DNA from: Melampsora larici-populina 98AG31
Lineage: Eukaryota > Basidiomycota > Pucciniomycetes > Pucciniales > Melampsoraceae
DNA: 64,000 bases
NCBI RefSeq assembly: GCF_000204055.1
Contig: NW_006768784.1
Span: 731,323 to 795,322 of the forward strand
Direction of reading: 5' to 3'
Below the pieces are notes generated by a model, which had not been told where the DNA came from, searched no databases, and saw only the letters and a list, made by a program, of their open reading frames with translations. The translations under genes and the position numbers were made by a program. Below are positions 11,919 to 23,145 of the stretch, piece after piece (within the stretch, counting starts at the first letter, position 1; the number at the start of each line of letters is the position of its first letter).

Positions 11919-12427
11919 ATTTTTTCTTCAAATCATGTGCGCGAAACAAGTGTTTTTGGTTACATAACAACAGTCTCTTGTTCATTCAAATAGTGTCTTT
12001 TTTTATGTCATTTTTGCAATCGTAAATTGTGGTTTTTATTTCGAAGCATTAGTGAGAGTGGAGAGCGCGCGTAGTGCATTGCCATGCAGACGCGCCTCAT
12101 CGGGCAGGGCGCCGCCTGATATCACCATGGCGGCGCCTCCCCGCTGCCCCATTTCACCTTTTTTTTAGGTGGCCTGAAATCGTCTGCAGACCGGTTGTGC
12201 TCCTCGTCTGCAGACAGGTCTCAGAGTCGACCGTGCGGATATCACTGGAGATCGACTGCAGACGCCTATTGGCCGCCTGAAGACGGCTTTAAGACTCGGC
12301 ATCGAAGTGGCTCGAAATGGTCTTTTGGATGGTCGAGCTTCAGACGGTTTTGCCATGCGGAGCCGCAGCCGGTCTCCAGACCATCTGCGCAGCCGGTCTG
12401 CAGACCGGCCAAACCCTCCGGTGGTGT
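11919..12427. mobile_element. Palindrome-rich right end of the mobile block
   Basis: This non-coding tail is full of short palindromes. GTCTGCAGAC occurs at 12182-12191 and 12206-12215, and the perfect 16-mer CCGGTCTGCAGACCGG at 12393-12408. Variants with GACTGCAGACG, GGTCTCCAGACC and TCAGACGG lie between them. A GGCGCCGCC/GGCGGCGCC inverted pair sits near 12110-12150. The block ends GGTGGTG at 12427, directly before the duplicated MFS sequence; read inward it starts CACCACCGG. Terminal CAC and dense subterminal repeats are typical of CACTA-superfamily ends. The matching left end is not visible and may be in the gap. Confidence 0.6.
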
Positions 12428-13944
12428 AAAGTTTTGATTATCAAAATCATCATATGACTGTTTTCAAATTGAATATGTATACAATATAAAATCTTACAAA
12501 AAAAATCCTTATGAGAAAGAATAATACAACAAATCTAAAAACTAAATTTATTTTTAGTTAGTATGACAGAAATTATTTATAGACTGATTTAACTAATCAA
12601 ACTTGATTTACATATCCCAATCTTTTATTCTCAAGTCAATAAGAGTAAGTGAAATCTGGATGTTTGTCTCCAAGTCTTTCCCAACCGATCAAAAACAAGA
12701 TTTGAGATGGACCTTTTCCGGCATCTACTGAATACTTTGAAGCTTGATAGGTAGATAGGATATCATCACGATAACGAGTCTTTGATCTGTTTTGATAAGC
12801 AAGCCATGTCCATGTAAAAGTTGCTAATAGCATTATCCCTATTGATCTGAAAGGGATAGGAGACACATCAAAGGTTATAAGGATCTGCTCTGTTATGGAA
12901 ATTAGTTTCGGTCTCACTTACATTCCGATATAGATAGGTGTCATGACGTGGTATGCAGGACTTTTGTAAAGGTAGACCAGCTAAGAATGATCTCATGATT
13001 AGTCAGTTGAAAAGAAGCAATGGATTAAGAAAGGAGCGAATTGAAATCCATGGTACTCACCCAGATAGTCAAGATTGAACCCCCATTTGCAAACATAAAT
13101 CCCATAGCGATTGAAGAAGCACATCGAGCATATGGCTCACTATTATTTGCTAACCAAGCTCCTAATGCAGGCACTAAAGCAAATACTCCAGGGATCTCAA
13201 TGTAAAGCATACCGTATTGTTGATACTTTTCTTCAAAGACCATACACATCATAAATCCACACATTAACATCGTGGCTGATAAGATCACTGACATTCCACG
13301 AGATGAGTATCGATCTGAGATGAAAGATGTAAAGAGGATGAAAATGAAGGCAACCGAGTAAGGTGGCACTTTGAAAATGAGAAACCAATTAAGGACTCTG
13401 TAAGTTTTGGCGCTGATGGTCTGAGGGATTGATGAAGATCTTGCGAAGCGGAGACAAAGAATTATATGGAAAACCCACTGGAAGCCAAAAGAGTGTGCTT
13501 TGGATTCAACCCGAGTAGATCGACAACTGTTTTGTGAAAGGAAACAATGGTCAATACTCGACTTGGATCTAAGATATCTTTACTAGGCCCAACCTTGCGG
13601 CTCAAAGTACACAAGACTTTGAGTAGTAGCACCACTAAGAAATGCGCATAAACTGATGAGAAAGACGTGAGGACTCTTGAATAAGGCTGTCAAAACATGA
13701 TGAGTTGGGATTGATCTAGTGTTGTCTAAGTTTCTACCTTCCTGTTTTAGCCTACTTGAAAGATTTCTGAGGTATAGTAGAAGAATTGGTCAGTATCATA
13801 TATGAAGAAAATTAGTAAGACTCATTAAACTCACTCTTTTTGTTCGGTGTTGAGAAATTTGCATTTTAAGGTTGTTGAAGGTAAGAAAAAGATTGAAATA
13901 AAACCAAATATGAAAGCCATTCCACCTTCAAGCTAAAAATCAAT
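12428..13944 (-). repeat. Right copy of the 1.5-kb direct duplication
   Basis: This is the near-identical partner of 613-2129. It covers the 3' flank and C-terminal exons of the complete MFS gene. Its left boundary coincides exactly with the end of the palindrome-rich block. Its right boundary lies in an intron of the gene, beyond which the right copy continues with 5' exons and the left copy does not. Confidence 0.9.
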
Positions 13945-15604
13945 TAAACCAAAGAGACCTTTTGATGAGCATGAAAATTCTATAGCGTGTCATGGTCGAA
14001 GGCTCGAGATGTACACACCAAAAAAACCCAAGACCATCCATGGAGATCGAAAATTCCATCCATTCTGATGATGTAGTTTGATAAGAGACTCGAGAGTGCA
14101 GATGAAACACATGCAGCCGAGAACACCAAGGCTATGCGCAACTGTAGCTGAGCTCTGAAAGAGAGGGTTACAGCGAGTTTCAGAAAAATGTCGGCTTTAT
14201 TCATGGAAGGATTATGGAGATCAACCTAGTATAAAAGGTGGCCAAATATAGTATCAAGCCCGGTAAGATACCACCTGTGAAAAGAATATATACATCAGTA
14301 TCTTCAAATCATCGGCCAGATCATAGGCTCAAAATCACCAACCTTCAACAATGCCAAGGAAGATTCTTTTTGCGCGTCATGAGTCATAAGGATATCAAAC
14401 GTCAGTAAACCGCTGGCCGAGTTTGACATGATTGAATCTTCAAAAGGCTTACCGAGCAGCCAATAGACTACCGAATCTAAGGACATGACGGACGACTTTG
14501 GTCAGTACATCATCAAGTACTCAGTCCTAGGCTTTGTGCTTACCCTCTATCCAAGAATGCATGTGACAAAGTAATGCCTCCCCAGGCCATCAAAAGTAAT
14601 GGTAGTTGGGTACCTCCACCAAGTCTACCCAGCTGATCAAGACAAAACGTAGCGAAAGAAAAGTATTGATGTCAGATGAAGTAAGCATAAATTAAAAGGA
14701 TGGGTCCCACCACAAGGTTCCATGGAAGAGCAGTGGCCTGTTAGAAAAGGTGAAAATTTGTTAACAAGACTCAACATGTTAAAGTACATCTGATCAACAT
14801 GTGCGGCTTACTATACATCCTCTGTGAAAATTTAGCAAACAGACAATCAGTGCAGTGCTTCAAAGTGTTTCGTACTTGTGGAGTGGAAGTTAGAAATCTA
14901 GCGTGAACTTGTGTTGAATACTCACAGATGTTTTGCCGTCATGCTCAGAAGGTATTGCTCATCTGACAAATTCAAAGATGTTTGTAACCCCGTAGAATCT
15001 GATGATATAACAGAGTACATTCCATCAAAATGTGAATTGATGCCTGAAATGATTAAGACCTACTTACCCAGCGTCCGCAGGTCTACTGATACGTCACAGG
15101 AAGAATTGCAGTTATCATGTCATTATTTTGCCGAGTCAAAACTGGTCGGTGTGTATGCAGAAAATCACTTACACATGTTCTTGGGGTCGAGATATAGACA
15201 AAAAGTAAAAAGCGACAAGAGTGGTAAAATCCTATCATGGAGGATTCAAGTTAGCTTCAAAAGTCAAGATTGAAAGCCATATGAAGTGATAATGCGTCGC
15301 TATGATCCAGGGAAGAACGAATGAATGCAAAAATATGAACTAACCTGCGATCCAACTTTCGAAAAGCTGCTTTTTCCTCTTTTCTCCTCATCAAAACTTC
15401 AGATTCGAGTTGAAATTCTTCAGAGACAGAGAAGTCTCGTGCGTTATTGGGCATCGGCTCTTCCAGATGACCTCGAAGGAAAAAATCACCAAAGGCTTTT
15501 GAAGCCTCTGTTTGAAATCCATCTCCGACTGATTGTCGAACAGCCGAAGAACAAGGTGGGTACCGACTTCTCTTTGTATTGTCCCTCCAATGAGCAGATT
15601 TCAT
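12636..15604 (-). CDS. MFS transporter (allantoate-permease-like), complete copy
   Basis: This is a plasma-membrane-type MFS symporter of the fungal Dal5/Tna1 (allantoate/nicotinate) family; the substrate is unknown. Starting at ATG 15604, the first exon carries an acidic/basic cytoplasmic N-terminus ending FRKLDRR. Later exons encode helix 1 (ILPLLSLFTFCLYLDPKNM), an 18-nt micro-exon at 15085-15068, SLNLSDEQYLLSMT, a helix with LPLLLMAWGGITL, GGILPGLILYLATFYT, QLQLRIALVFSAACVSSAL, GGMAFIFGFISIFFLPS, then SPHVFLISLCAFLSG, ISDRYSSRG, AWLANNSEPYAR and the tail WERLGDKHPDFTYSY. Many exons are short, some internal junctions (about 14200-14900) are uncertain, and one candidate donor (after FYTR) is weak, so subtle decay cannot be excluded. 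It has two closer paralogues at 19237 and 26963. Confidence 0.7.
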
Positions 15605-16694
15605 GGCGAAAATTGAAGACGCTTAGTTGACACGATGAAATAGAAATTCGAGTTTGTTGTTATTCAACTTCCAGGTCGTAAGACGATTGAGCTTCTACTG
15701 ATTATCAATAGATTCGGATATTGTGGTACAGGACAGAGTTGCGAATAATCTCAGCTGATAGAGAGGAAGTTTTCGATAGCCAATGCGGCTCGGAGGCTTC
15801 CTCTTGAGGTCCTCATAATCGATACGATCATTGGGGTACTAAACTGCAATGTTTGGACTTTTTGATTTGGGAATGATCAGCTAATTACGAGTTCACTAAC
15901 CTCGGACCGATCAATTTCAGGAAAGGATGGATGTGTCCTCCGATCGTCCAAACATACATAGTCAAGTTTGTTGAGAACTGCTTGAAAGGCATGGATAGGA
16001 TCGATTCGTTTGATTTGTTCGAAACCAATACAACTCAAACCCTGGTCATCTCTCTTGATCACAATAGGCTTGGCAAGTTGGCACTCAAAGATCTGGCTGT
16101 GGGAAATTATTGCTCGTCCAAACGGTGTGACTAGGTTTCGACGTCTTGAGGCCGTCACTCCTTGCTGTAGGAAAGCACAATTACCGCCAATTCACACACA
16201 CACCATCATTCAAGCCACTTGATCGACCTCAACAGCATTTGGTGATGTGGGGTCGAATAAAACACACCTGCGTGCATTTCAGGACTGCTATTTCGGTCAA
16301 AGACCATGATCGAGTTTCAACATTGTCACAATTGGGTCAGAAGTAGAATGCACTTTTTTCCATCTTCAGTTGTCTGGTGATTTTTTTGCATCTTTACTAA
16401 ACCTCATCATACTACTACAATCCGGTCTACATATACAACCCTGCCAACGTGACATTTGTTTTTGCAACAAGTAGAACCACAATACAAGATGAACATATAT
16501 AAGGAACTGTCGGTACATATATAAAGAACTGTTGGTACAGATAAAAAGAACTGTTGGTACATACATGCATACTTCAGATTGGACTCGACTTCTTTGCTTC
16601 ACTGGAGATTATAGATACAATAAATGCCTCTCGACACTACTACTAGAAATAAGAAAATAAGCCCCGAAACACAGACTCCGCCATACTGATAGTA
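15605..16694. other. Intergenic, with a short tandem repeat
   Basis: No gene is supported. Small open frames exist on both strands near 15877-16160 but have no motifs. At about 16500-16565 there are three units of roughly 22-24 bp containing AAGAACTGTTGGTACAT. This region should include the MFS promoter on the minus strand. Confidence 0.5.
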
Positions 16695-17450
16695 TCAAAA
16701 TCTCCGCGCGCGCTTTTGATGGTAATCACAATGGGAATATGGGCCTGATTCTATCCCAGGCACTTGAGGAAGAGGTAAAAGCGAGGGTGTTTGTGCATTG
16801 TTTTCGTTATTATCAGTCGACGAAAACTCGTCGTTCTCCGCATCGCTGAGTTTACGTTTCTTCATGTCACTTAGCGGGTACTGAGTCGAAAAAGAAGCTT
16901 GATAAAGGACAGAGCACAGAAGAAAATCCATCATCAAACAATTCAGGAAGTGATCCAAGTCCATCGATAAACACTCACCACTGAGAAATATAGAAGAATC
17001 ACCGACTCCTAAGCCGGGAAGAAGACCCGCTGGAGTCACATCATTCGATGTCGTTGTGGCCCCATTCCTTCCTCCGCTCGAAACATCGTACGATACAATC
17101 CTCCCCTCGACTGTGATCAAGGGAATCCTTGCTCTCTGGTCGAAGCGCATGCGATCAAGATGATGATAGGTTGTAACCGAGTCCTCCCAGTTCATATGAT
17201 CCTCTACAGTAGACATAGAAAGCGTGTTGGCCAATTGTCGAATGGAAGGATCCATCGATTGCATAGGTTCACGATCATCGTCGCTGGAGCTGGGTGAGAG
17301 AGGTTGTAGAAAACGGTGAGGTGTTGAGGGTGATTCATCCGTCATCTGATTCTCAGAGGGTCTTCGATCCGGAGTGGTCCAGTCCATAGGTGAGGCAACT
17401 ACGACCATATGCATAAGGTTCATAAAATGTCTCATGAGCATTTTCTCCAT
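16695..17450 (-). CDS. Hypothetical protein with KKRKLSD nuclear-type signal
   Basis: I do not recognise this protein. The whole span is open (251 codons), but a good GTGAGT donor and an AG acceptor within it would remove about 80 bp in phase, giving a protein of about 224 residues. It is rich in Ser, Asp and Pro, with SPSSSDDDREP near the N-terminus, a possibly folded middle (DHMNWEDSVTTYHHLDRM and RARIPLITVEGRIVSYDV), and a C-terminal KKRKLSD cluster like a monopartite nuclear localisation signal, then a polar tail ending KRARRF. Composition suggests a nuclear regulatory protein. Several in-frame Met codons occur at the start, so the N-terminus is uncertain. Confidence 0.5.
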   Translation of the reverse strand: MEKMLMRHFMNLMHMVVVASPMDWTTPDRRPSENQMTDESPSTPHRFLQPLSPSSSDDDREPMQSMDPSIRQLANTLSMSTVEDHMNWEDSVTTYHHLDRMRFDQRARIPLITVEGRIVSYDVSSGGRNGATTTSNDVTPAGLLPGLGVGDSSIFLSGECLSMDLDHFLNCLMMDFLLCSVLYQASFSTQYPLSDMKKRKLSDAENDEFSSTDNNENNAQTPSLLPLPQVPGIESGPYSHCDYHQKRARRF

Positions 17451-19236
17451 CCATCACGTCTTGCAATCAACAGACATACAAGTGAATCATGAATGACTCA
17501 CACATCCTGAACTTTTAATTGAATTTATGTAATTGGTGTACTTGAACGCTTTTGGAGATGAGAGTGTGAGTAAGTGGTTTTCGAAAAGATTGTTGCGATT
17601 TCGTATGTTTCATTTTCACCAGTCTTTTATTCTTATCACGAATATATATGTGCATTTTGGATTGCTATCGATGTTTGAAACGCACGGATGTCAAGGTCAT
17701 CTATGTTCCTGATGTCAAAGATCCACGGAGGTGGTAGGTTGGCCGAGTCTCGTTCCTGCCCTGTTTTCCGTTGGCCTCTATGAATTGATCAGCCGTAGAT
17801 TAAGATGACTGTATGTTCGATATCGAACAATGTAGCCCAATTAGAAAGATGTAAGGGTGACCACTCAAAATGGGCCTCTCAATTTTTCAATGGAATGCTG
17901 AGCTTCGGAGTAGGATGACACGATTGGCACATTATAGAAAGAAAACTTTTCGCATTACGGCCAGTTCGACATTTGAAAAATTATAATACTGATCAATTTA
18001 TTCTTCCAGTTGTTTCCCACAGATTGAGACTTCCGCTGATGTTTGTGATAGTAATTTGAAGGTGCTTGGTAGATGAAGTTATCACCATCTATCCACACAA
18101 AATCATGTTAATTTCGTCGACTTGAGCAGATGACTTGGGTAGTTGAGTATCTTTTGGACCTTGGTAGTCGATATGATGAAACTTGAAAATTGTCAGAGGT
18201 ATCAAGCATGTCAAAAGGAAGCGCCCTTCCAATCAGTCACATTCCTACAAAGTCAGTCGATAGCCCACATTCCAGGGACAGTTATGTTCCAAAACGACGA
18301 ATTTCGACGGGCCTTACAATTTCAAATCACTATCAATTTATCTATTGGTCCAACTCTTCTTCACCATATATCAGTTTTGTGCAATTGTTCTTCTGTGGAT
18401 CCAAGACTTGATGGTTTATCACGTGTCTTATTGTCACACTAGTCGTCCTACATTGTTTTCACAATTCTTCCCATTTATCAGATGATGCACTGGGCCTGTT
18501 CTTAGCTCCGGGCCTACAGATAAGGCTTTCTATCTTTCAAAGTTTACAAAAGTTGTGAATTCATTTACAAAATATCTGAATCAGTATAACTTCTTTCAAG
18601 TGTCTGGTTTCGGTGAGATCTTCTGGCCATCTTCCATTTCTTTGACTTGATACTCATTGTACACATCTGGATCCAAAACACTGGTATGTGTGCATAAGGT
18701 TGCTAGTTAGGCTCTGATTATTTCAAAAGGATACTGTGTGTACGCGTTGTATTCCTTTGCTATCTGTCTGCCCAATTGTTAAGCTTAACTAAGCCCCAGC
18801 GTTGTACAGATGGCCCATATCCATGATGCGATTTTGACAGCTAGGTTGAAGTAGCGGAGAGTAGCGGGAGCCCGGATAAGCTCATGATCGAATTTGGACT
18901 TCATGGAACGAACTGCTCCTCGAATTTGGAGCGACCTTTGATTGGATTTAGCTCGGTTTAGTGTACATACAACTTTATACTGAGCTGATCATTTTCGTTC
19001 AGCTTGATGGATGCGCACCTCGAGCAATCAGATCATCTGAATGCTCAATACAAATCACCCGTTTGATTGGTCCCTAGACGACATCGTTTGGCGGCCACTT
19101 TCTCGAAGCTATATAGTTCATAGCGAACTGAAGCAGCGATGTAAGTCCTTCTCCTCTTCGATTGGTTTTGATTTACACAAGCTTATTTCCTCACGACCGA
19201 CAGATTTATCATCATTCCAGTGATTGAAAGCTAAAG
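17451..19236. other. Long intergenic region
   Basis: I see nothing convincing. Open frames at 18143-18442 and 19041-19223 (+) are short, overlap other frames, and carry no domain or signal peptide. The region separates a minus-strand gene from a plus-strand gene and so probably holds two promoters. Confidence 0.4.
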
Positions 19237-22072
19237 ATGCCCAAGCGAAAGGAGGGTACTTACATACGACACTTCGATGAGGATGAATCGGCTTGCCAGA
19301 ATGAGCACCAGAATGACTTGAACGAATTACATTACCAGACACTGGAGCGAAAAACAGTTTGGATGTTAGATCTGACGTACGCTCACTCTATATATCTTCC
19401 ATTTTGAAAGTTTCGAATTATGTGAAAAATCTCACCTTGACGAACCTGATTGCCTTGTAATTGCAGGATCCTTCCGATAATGACAATGTTTTCGCTGTTG
19501 AACTTCTTGGACCGGGTCAGCATTGGTGAGTGCATGATGAGCGCACTGACATCTCCAGAAAAAAGAAGCTTAACATCTAGCTTCGTTGATATACAACCGT
19601 AGGCAATTTGCGCGTGATCGGTGAGTTAAGTTTTCGATCACAGGACAGTCCTGTGGACTGGAGAAAGCATTCTGTTTCAAGAGCGATGAGCAGATTCATA
19701 CCCTGATATGTCTCTGGTGTAATTTGATAAGGCTTCCAAGAGGATTTAGATGTTTCGGACATACAGATCGCCATCGCCTTGACGGCTGGCATGATGTGAG
19801 TCAATTTTTTTGTCTCGATATTCGGTCAATTTTCTGACGTTTTCCATCTTTAACCATGCAAAATATTCCATCTGAAGACCCTATGTAGTTCAGTGCTTGC
19901 TGCTTCCTTCAATCGCACCACGTTGTCCTATTTAGGCTATCAAAAAAGCTGATCGACACTTCTATGCTTCCTGTCTGTCTAGGCCATAGAGCTCCCGTCA
20001 AACCTCGTGGTATGTGCTTACCTGAACAGTTCATGAGGGCTTGTCGCTCATGATCTGCATTTTCTGGAACACGTAGCTGCACAAGGTCGGCGCAGGTGTG
20101 CTCTTACCACTTCTTCTATGCGGCTTTGGCGTCGTGACATTCTGTTCTGGATTTTTAACTGAGTAAGTATCTTATTGTGCTACCTATTGATGAAAGAGAT
20201 TGACTGATTGCCCCTGACCTCGCATTTTCAAGCTTCGAAGGCTTGGTGGCGGTCAGGTTCGTCGCGGCATCACTTCCTTGTCACAATCCTTGTTTCCTCT
20301 TTTAGCCTGATTGATATTTCAATGTACGACCATTGAACCTCCACATAGAGTTTTTCTGGGGTTACTCGAAGGTGAGAATTGAGGACATCACCCGCTTTTC
20401 CCTGAATAATATTTCTGACTTCATTTTCAGGCGGAGTCGCTCCGGGAACTATGTTGTATTTGTCCAGTTTTTATACAAGGTGCGAAGGATTTCGAGTCTG
20501 CGTTTCTAGAAGTATGAAATCTGATGACTATGGATTTGTTCAGGAAAGAATTACAACTCCGTATCGCAATTGTCCAGTCGGCTGCTTGCGTTTCAGGCGG
20601 ATTATCAGGTCTACTGACGTATTTTATATATCAACTCGATGGATTTTTGGGAAAACCCGGCTGGTGTTGGGTATATTTTGTCAGTTTAAAAACTCTCAGG
20701 GATCATGGAGTGATGTTGTATATTGATGACCGGCTCAATTGGTAACGAAGATTGAAGGATTGATCACTATCTTCTTCGGCATCTTGGGACTTTTTCTTCT
20801 ACCATCCACTGTAGAGAAAAGTAGGTTTTTAAGCGTGGCACAACAAAAGTGAGCCCCGAAACGTTTGCTCAAATGACCAAGCTTTTGATTCGCAATTTAT
20901 TGTAAACTGGATAGAATCGTCCGTAAACGTATGCAAGAAGATCGAGGTGGTGCAGCTTCGGAGCAGAACCTTGAGCGCGCTTCCGTCCATCAAATTCTCC
21001 AAGCCCTCAAATCCCCCCACGTGGTCATACTATGCATGTGCGGGTTTTTGGCGTTTACAAATATATACGGGGTGGCCTATTTTCAACCAGTCGGTGAGTC
21101 AACGGCCTCCTTATCATGCACAAAAGTACAAATTCAAGTTTTATGTAACGAGTCGTCGTTTTCCGCGCTCAACAGTGATTAATTCGGTAAGGTTTCGAGA
21201 AAAAATCTCAATCAGCATCCTAAATTGAAAGTCTGATGAGCTTTTGTCGGACCAGCTCGGATTTGACCCATCGATCACACAGCTAGCAAGTGGTACGTCC
21301 ACTCATTTGGGCTTCACGCAGGTCTAGTAGATATAATTAAATATTCTCCTTTCGTTCTTGGCCGCTAGTCGTACCATACATTTCTGCCTTCCTAGTCATG
21401 CTAGGAACCTCTTACATATCCGACAGGTATTCTTTGCGAGGTGCAACAGCGCTCATCTGTGCCGTGCTTTCCCTGGTTGGATATGCCACTTTTTACTGTC
21501 TAGATGATTGGGGTCAGCGGTATGGAACGATATTTATATCTATGGCCGGAGCATATTCCACCCAGCTTCCATTGATAGCGTGGTTGTCGAATAATACCGA
21601 GCCATATATCCGAAGGGCAACAGCGATTGCATTCTATGCTGTACTCGGAAATATCGGGGGAATCATGAGCGTCTGGGTGAGATTTCATTACTCTCCCCAT
21701 ACATTCGGATTGATTTCGACCTGACCATCATTTCTGGTGCGTATCAAAGGTTTTTGCCTACGCCGACAAGCCTCAATATTCGATTCCAACAGTAATGAAT
21801 ATCGCCTGGTAAGCGGCTTGTTCAAAAGACTCGTGAACCAAAACTGACTTCTATGAGTCTTCAGTGCGGTAGGAATCATACTCTTGACGTCTATAAATTG
21901 GATATATCTCAATTACAAAAACAAATGCAAAATTACCAAACGTGGTGGAATTTTAGCAGGATACGAGTTCAATGTCAAAGATTATGTTGATTCAGAGGCC
22001 TTTGAGCGTTTGGAAAGGTTAGCATGGGAAAGATTAGGAGACAGACACCCAGATTTTAAATATGTGTTATAA
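19237..22072 (+). CDS. MFS transporter (allantoate-permease-like), paralogue 2
   Basis: This is a complete multi-exon MFS symporter gene of the Dal5/Tna1-like family. Exon 1 starts MPKRKEGTYIRHF (19237-19376). Exon 2 (19467-19525) gives helix 1, ILPIMTMFSLLNFLDRVSI. Exon 3 is an 18-nt micro-exon at 19603-19620 encoding NLRVI, followed in phase by KSDEQIHTLICL. Then come IELPSNLV, LPLLLCGFGVVTFCSGFLT, FEGLVAVRF, GGVAPGTMLYLSSFYTR, ELQLRIAIVQSAACVSGG, EGLITIFFGILGLFLLPS, SPHVVILCMCGFLAF, SYISDRYSLRG, AWLSNNTEPYIRRATAIAF and the C-terminal WERLGDRHPDFKYVL. Family landmarks occur in order and no stop breaks the model. It has the same organisation as the copies at 12636 and 26963 but opposite orientation to the former. 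Confidence 0.8.
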
Positions 22073-22607
22073 ATCCGACTCAATTCATGTCAGCTTGAGG
22101 GTTCCAGCTGCCGCGAAACCTTCATGTATTGACCAGGTACTATCAGGTATCTAAAAAGGATGCGATTTCCTAGACGGATTGTGAGCTGCGCTTGCTTGCA
22201 TTTGATAACACTTATCCTCAGTTTTTGGTTGCATTTGTAAAGATTGAAACATCTTGTACTTCTTCGATATGAATGTCATGATTATTTGAGTAGCAACAAG
22301 GCCTGCTTTCAGGATGAATGCTTGTTCTGAGTGAATCGAGGTAACAAAGTAATTCAGTTTCTACTGAATGCTCGTATGAGTAAGCACTGCCGAATGGTAT
22401 GTATGACACTGATTGGATTTGAACCAATGAAACTTAAACTGATCAAAAAAGCCTAAGGGAACCGGAGAAGAAACACGCAAAATTTTTGGCGATTCCTGGA
22501 CCTACAGCTAATTGGATACAGGTTTATTATTTACAATTGTGAGATTAGATTTACAATGTCGACATTCTCCTTTCGAAAGATAAAGATAATCTTGGCTTTT
22601 ACATCTT
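22073..22607. other. Intergenic between convergent genes
   Basis: This is the 3' region of MFS paralogue 2 and of the Gly-rich secreted-protein gene on the other strand. No additional gene or clear repeat is visible. Confidence 0.5.
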
Positions 22608-23145
22608 TCATAAAACAATTGCGTTTCGTTTACTGCGTTTCCCAGCCCCTCCACCCCCAGCCCTTCCACCACCTCCAGCAGCCCCACCGCCCCCAGCACC
22701 CCCACCACTGATGCCGGCGCCAACAGATCCGACAATGGCACCAGGTCCGCCAAGGCCACCAGCTTTCAAACTGCAAAGTCGAGTTCAAGAAGATTTCTGT
22801 AACGTTAGATATTCTGTTGAAGTTTTTGAATCAAAAGACAGGATCTTTGCTCACCCTTCCGAAACGCCTTTGAGAGCTTTGTCAGCCTTGGCAGCTTTTT
22901 CAGGATCCGGTTTTTTACTAATATTTTCGAGTACGATGGAAATAGATCAATGTCCAGGAAAATAAATAAGATGTGAGAATGGAATTGGGAGCTCACGTTT
23001 CACCTGCGCCAGGCTTTGGAGTGGCCTGAGGCTTAGCAGATTCCTGAGGCTTTGGAGTGGCCGGAGGCTTTGTAGCGTCCTGTGCATTGACAGCAACGCA
23101 GAAAACCAATGCCAGAATTATTATTGATCGTACGGAGTATTTCAT
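22608..23145 (-). CDS. Small secreted protein with Pro/Lys and Gly-rich parts
   Basis: The predicted protein has 124 residues from three exons (23145-22997, 22917-22855, 22770-22608), with all phases closing. It begins with a clear signal peptide, MKYSVRSIIILALVFCVAVNA, likely cut before Gln-Asp. The mature part has PK-rich repeats (TPKPQESAKPQATPKPGAG), a charged segment (DPEKAAKADKALKG), then a Gly/Ala-rich tail and a final basic KRSKRN motif. It has no Cys in the mature part. No domain is recognised. It could be a cell-wall-associated or effector-type protein. The Pro-rich frame on the opposite strand is its shadow. Confidence 0.75.

Noticed and set aside
12074..12437. Open frames on both strands in the palindrome-rich region
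   Set aside because: They follow from GC-rich palindromic repeats with few stop codons; no motif or splice partner is seen.
14911..15273. 120-codon plus-strand open frame
   Set aside because: It is antisense to MFS exons, including the 18-nt micro-exon and helix 1, and has no recognisable content.
15877..16158. Overlapping open frames on both strands, 67-93 codons
   Set aside because: No start context, domain, signal or splice partner favours either strand, so no gene is called.
22711..22965. Pro-rich plus-strand open frame
   Set aside because: It is the antisense image of the Gly-rich tail of the secreted protein at 22608-23145.
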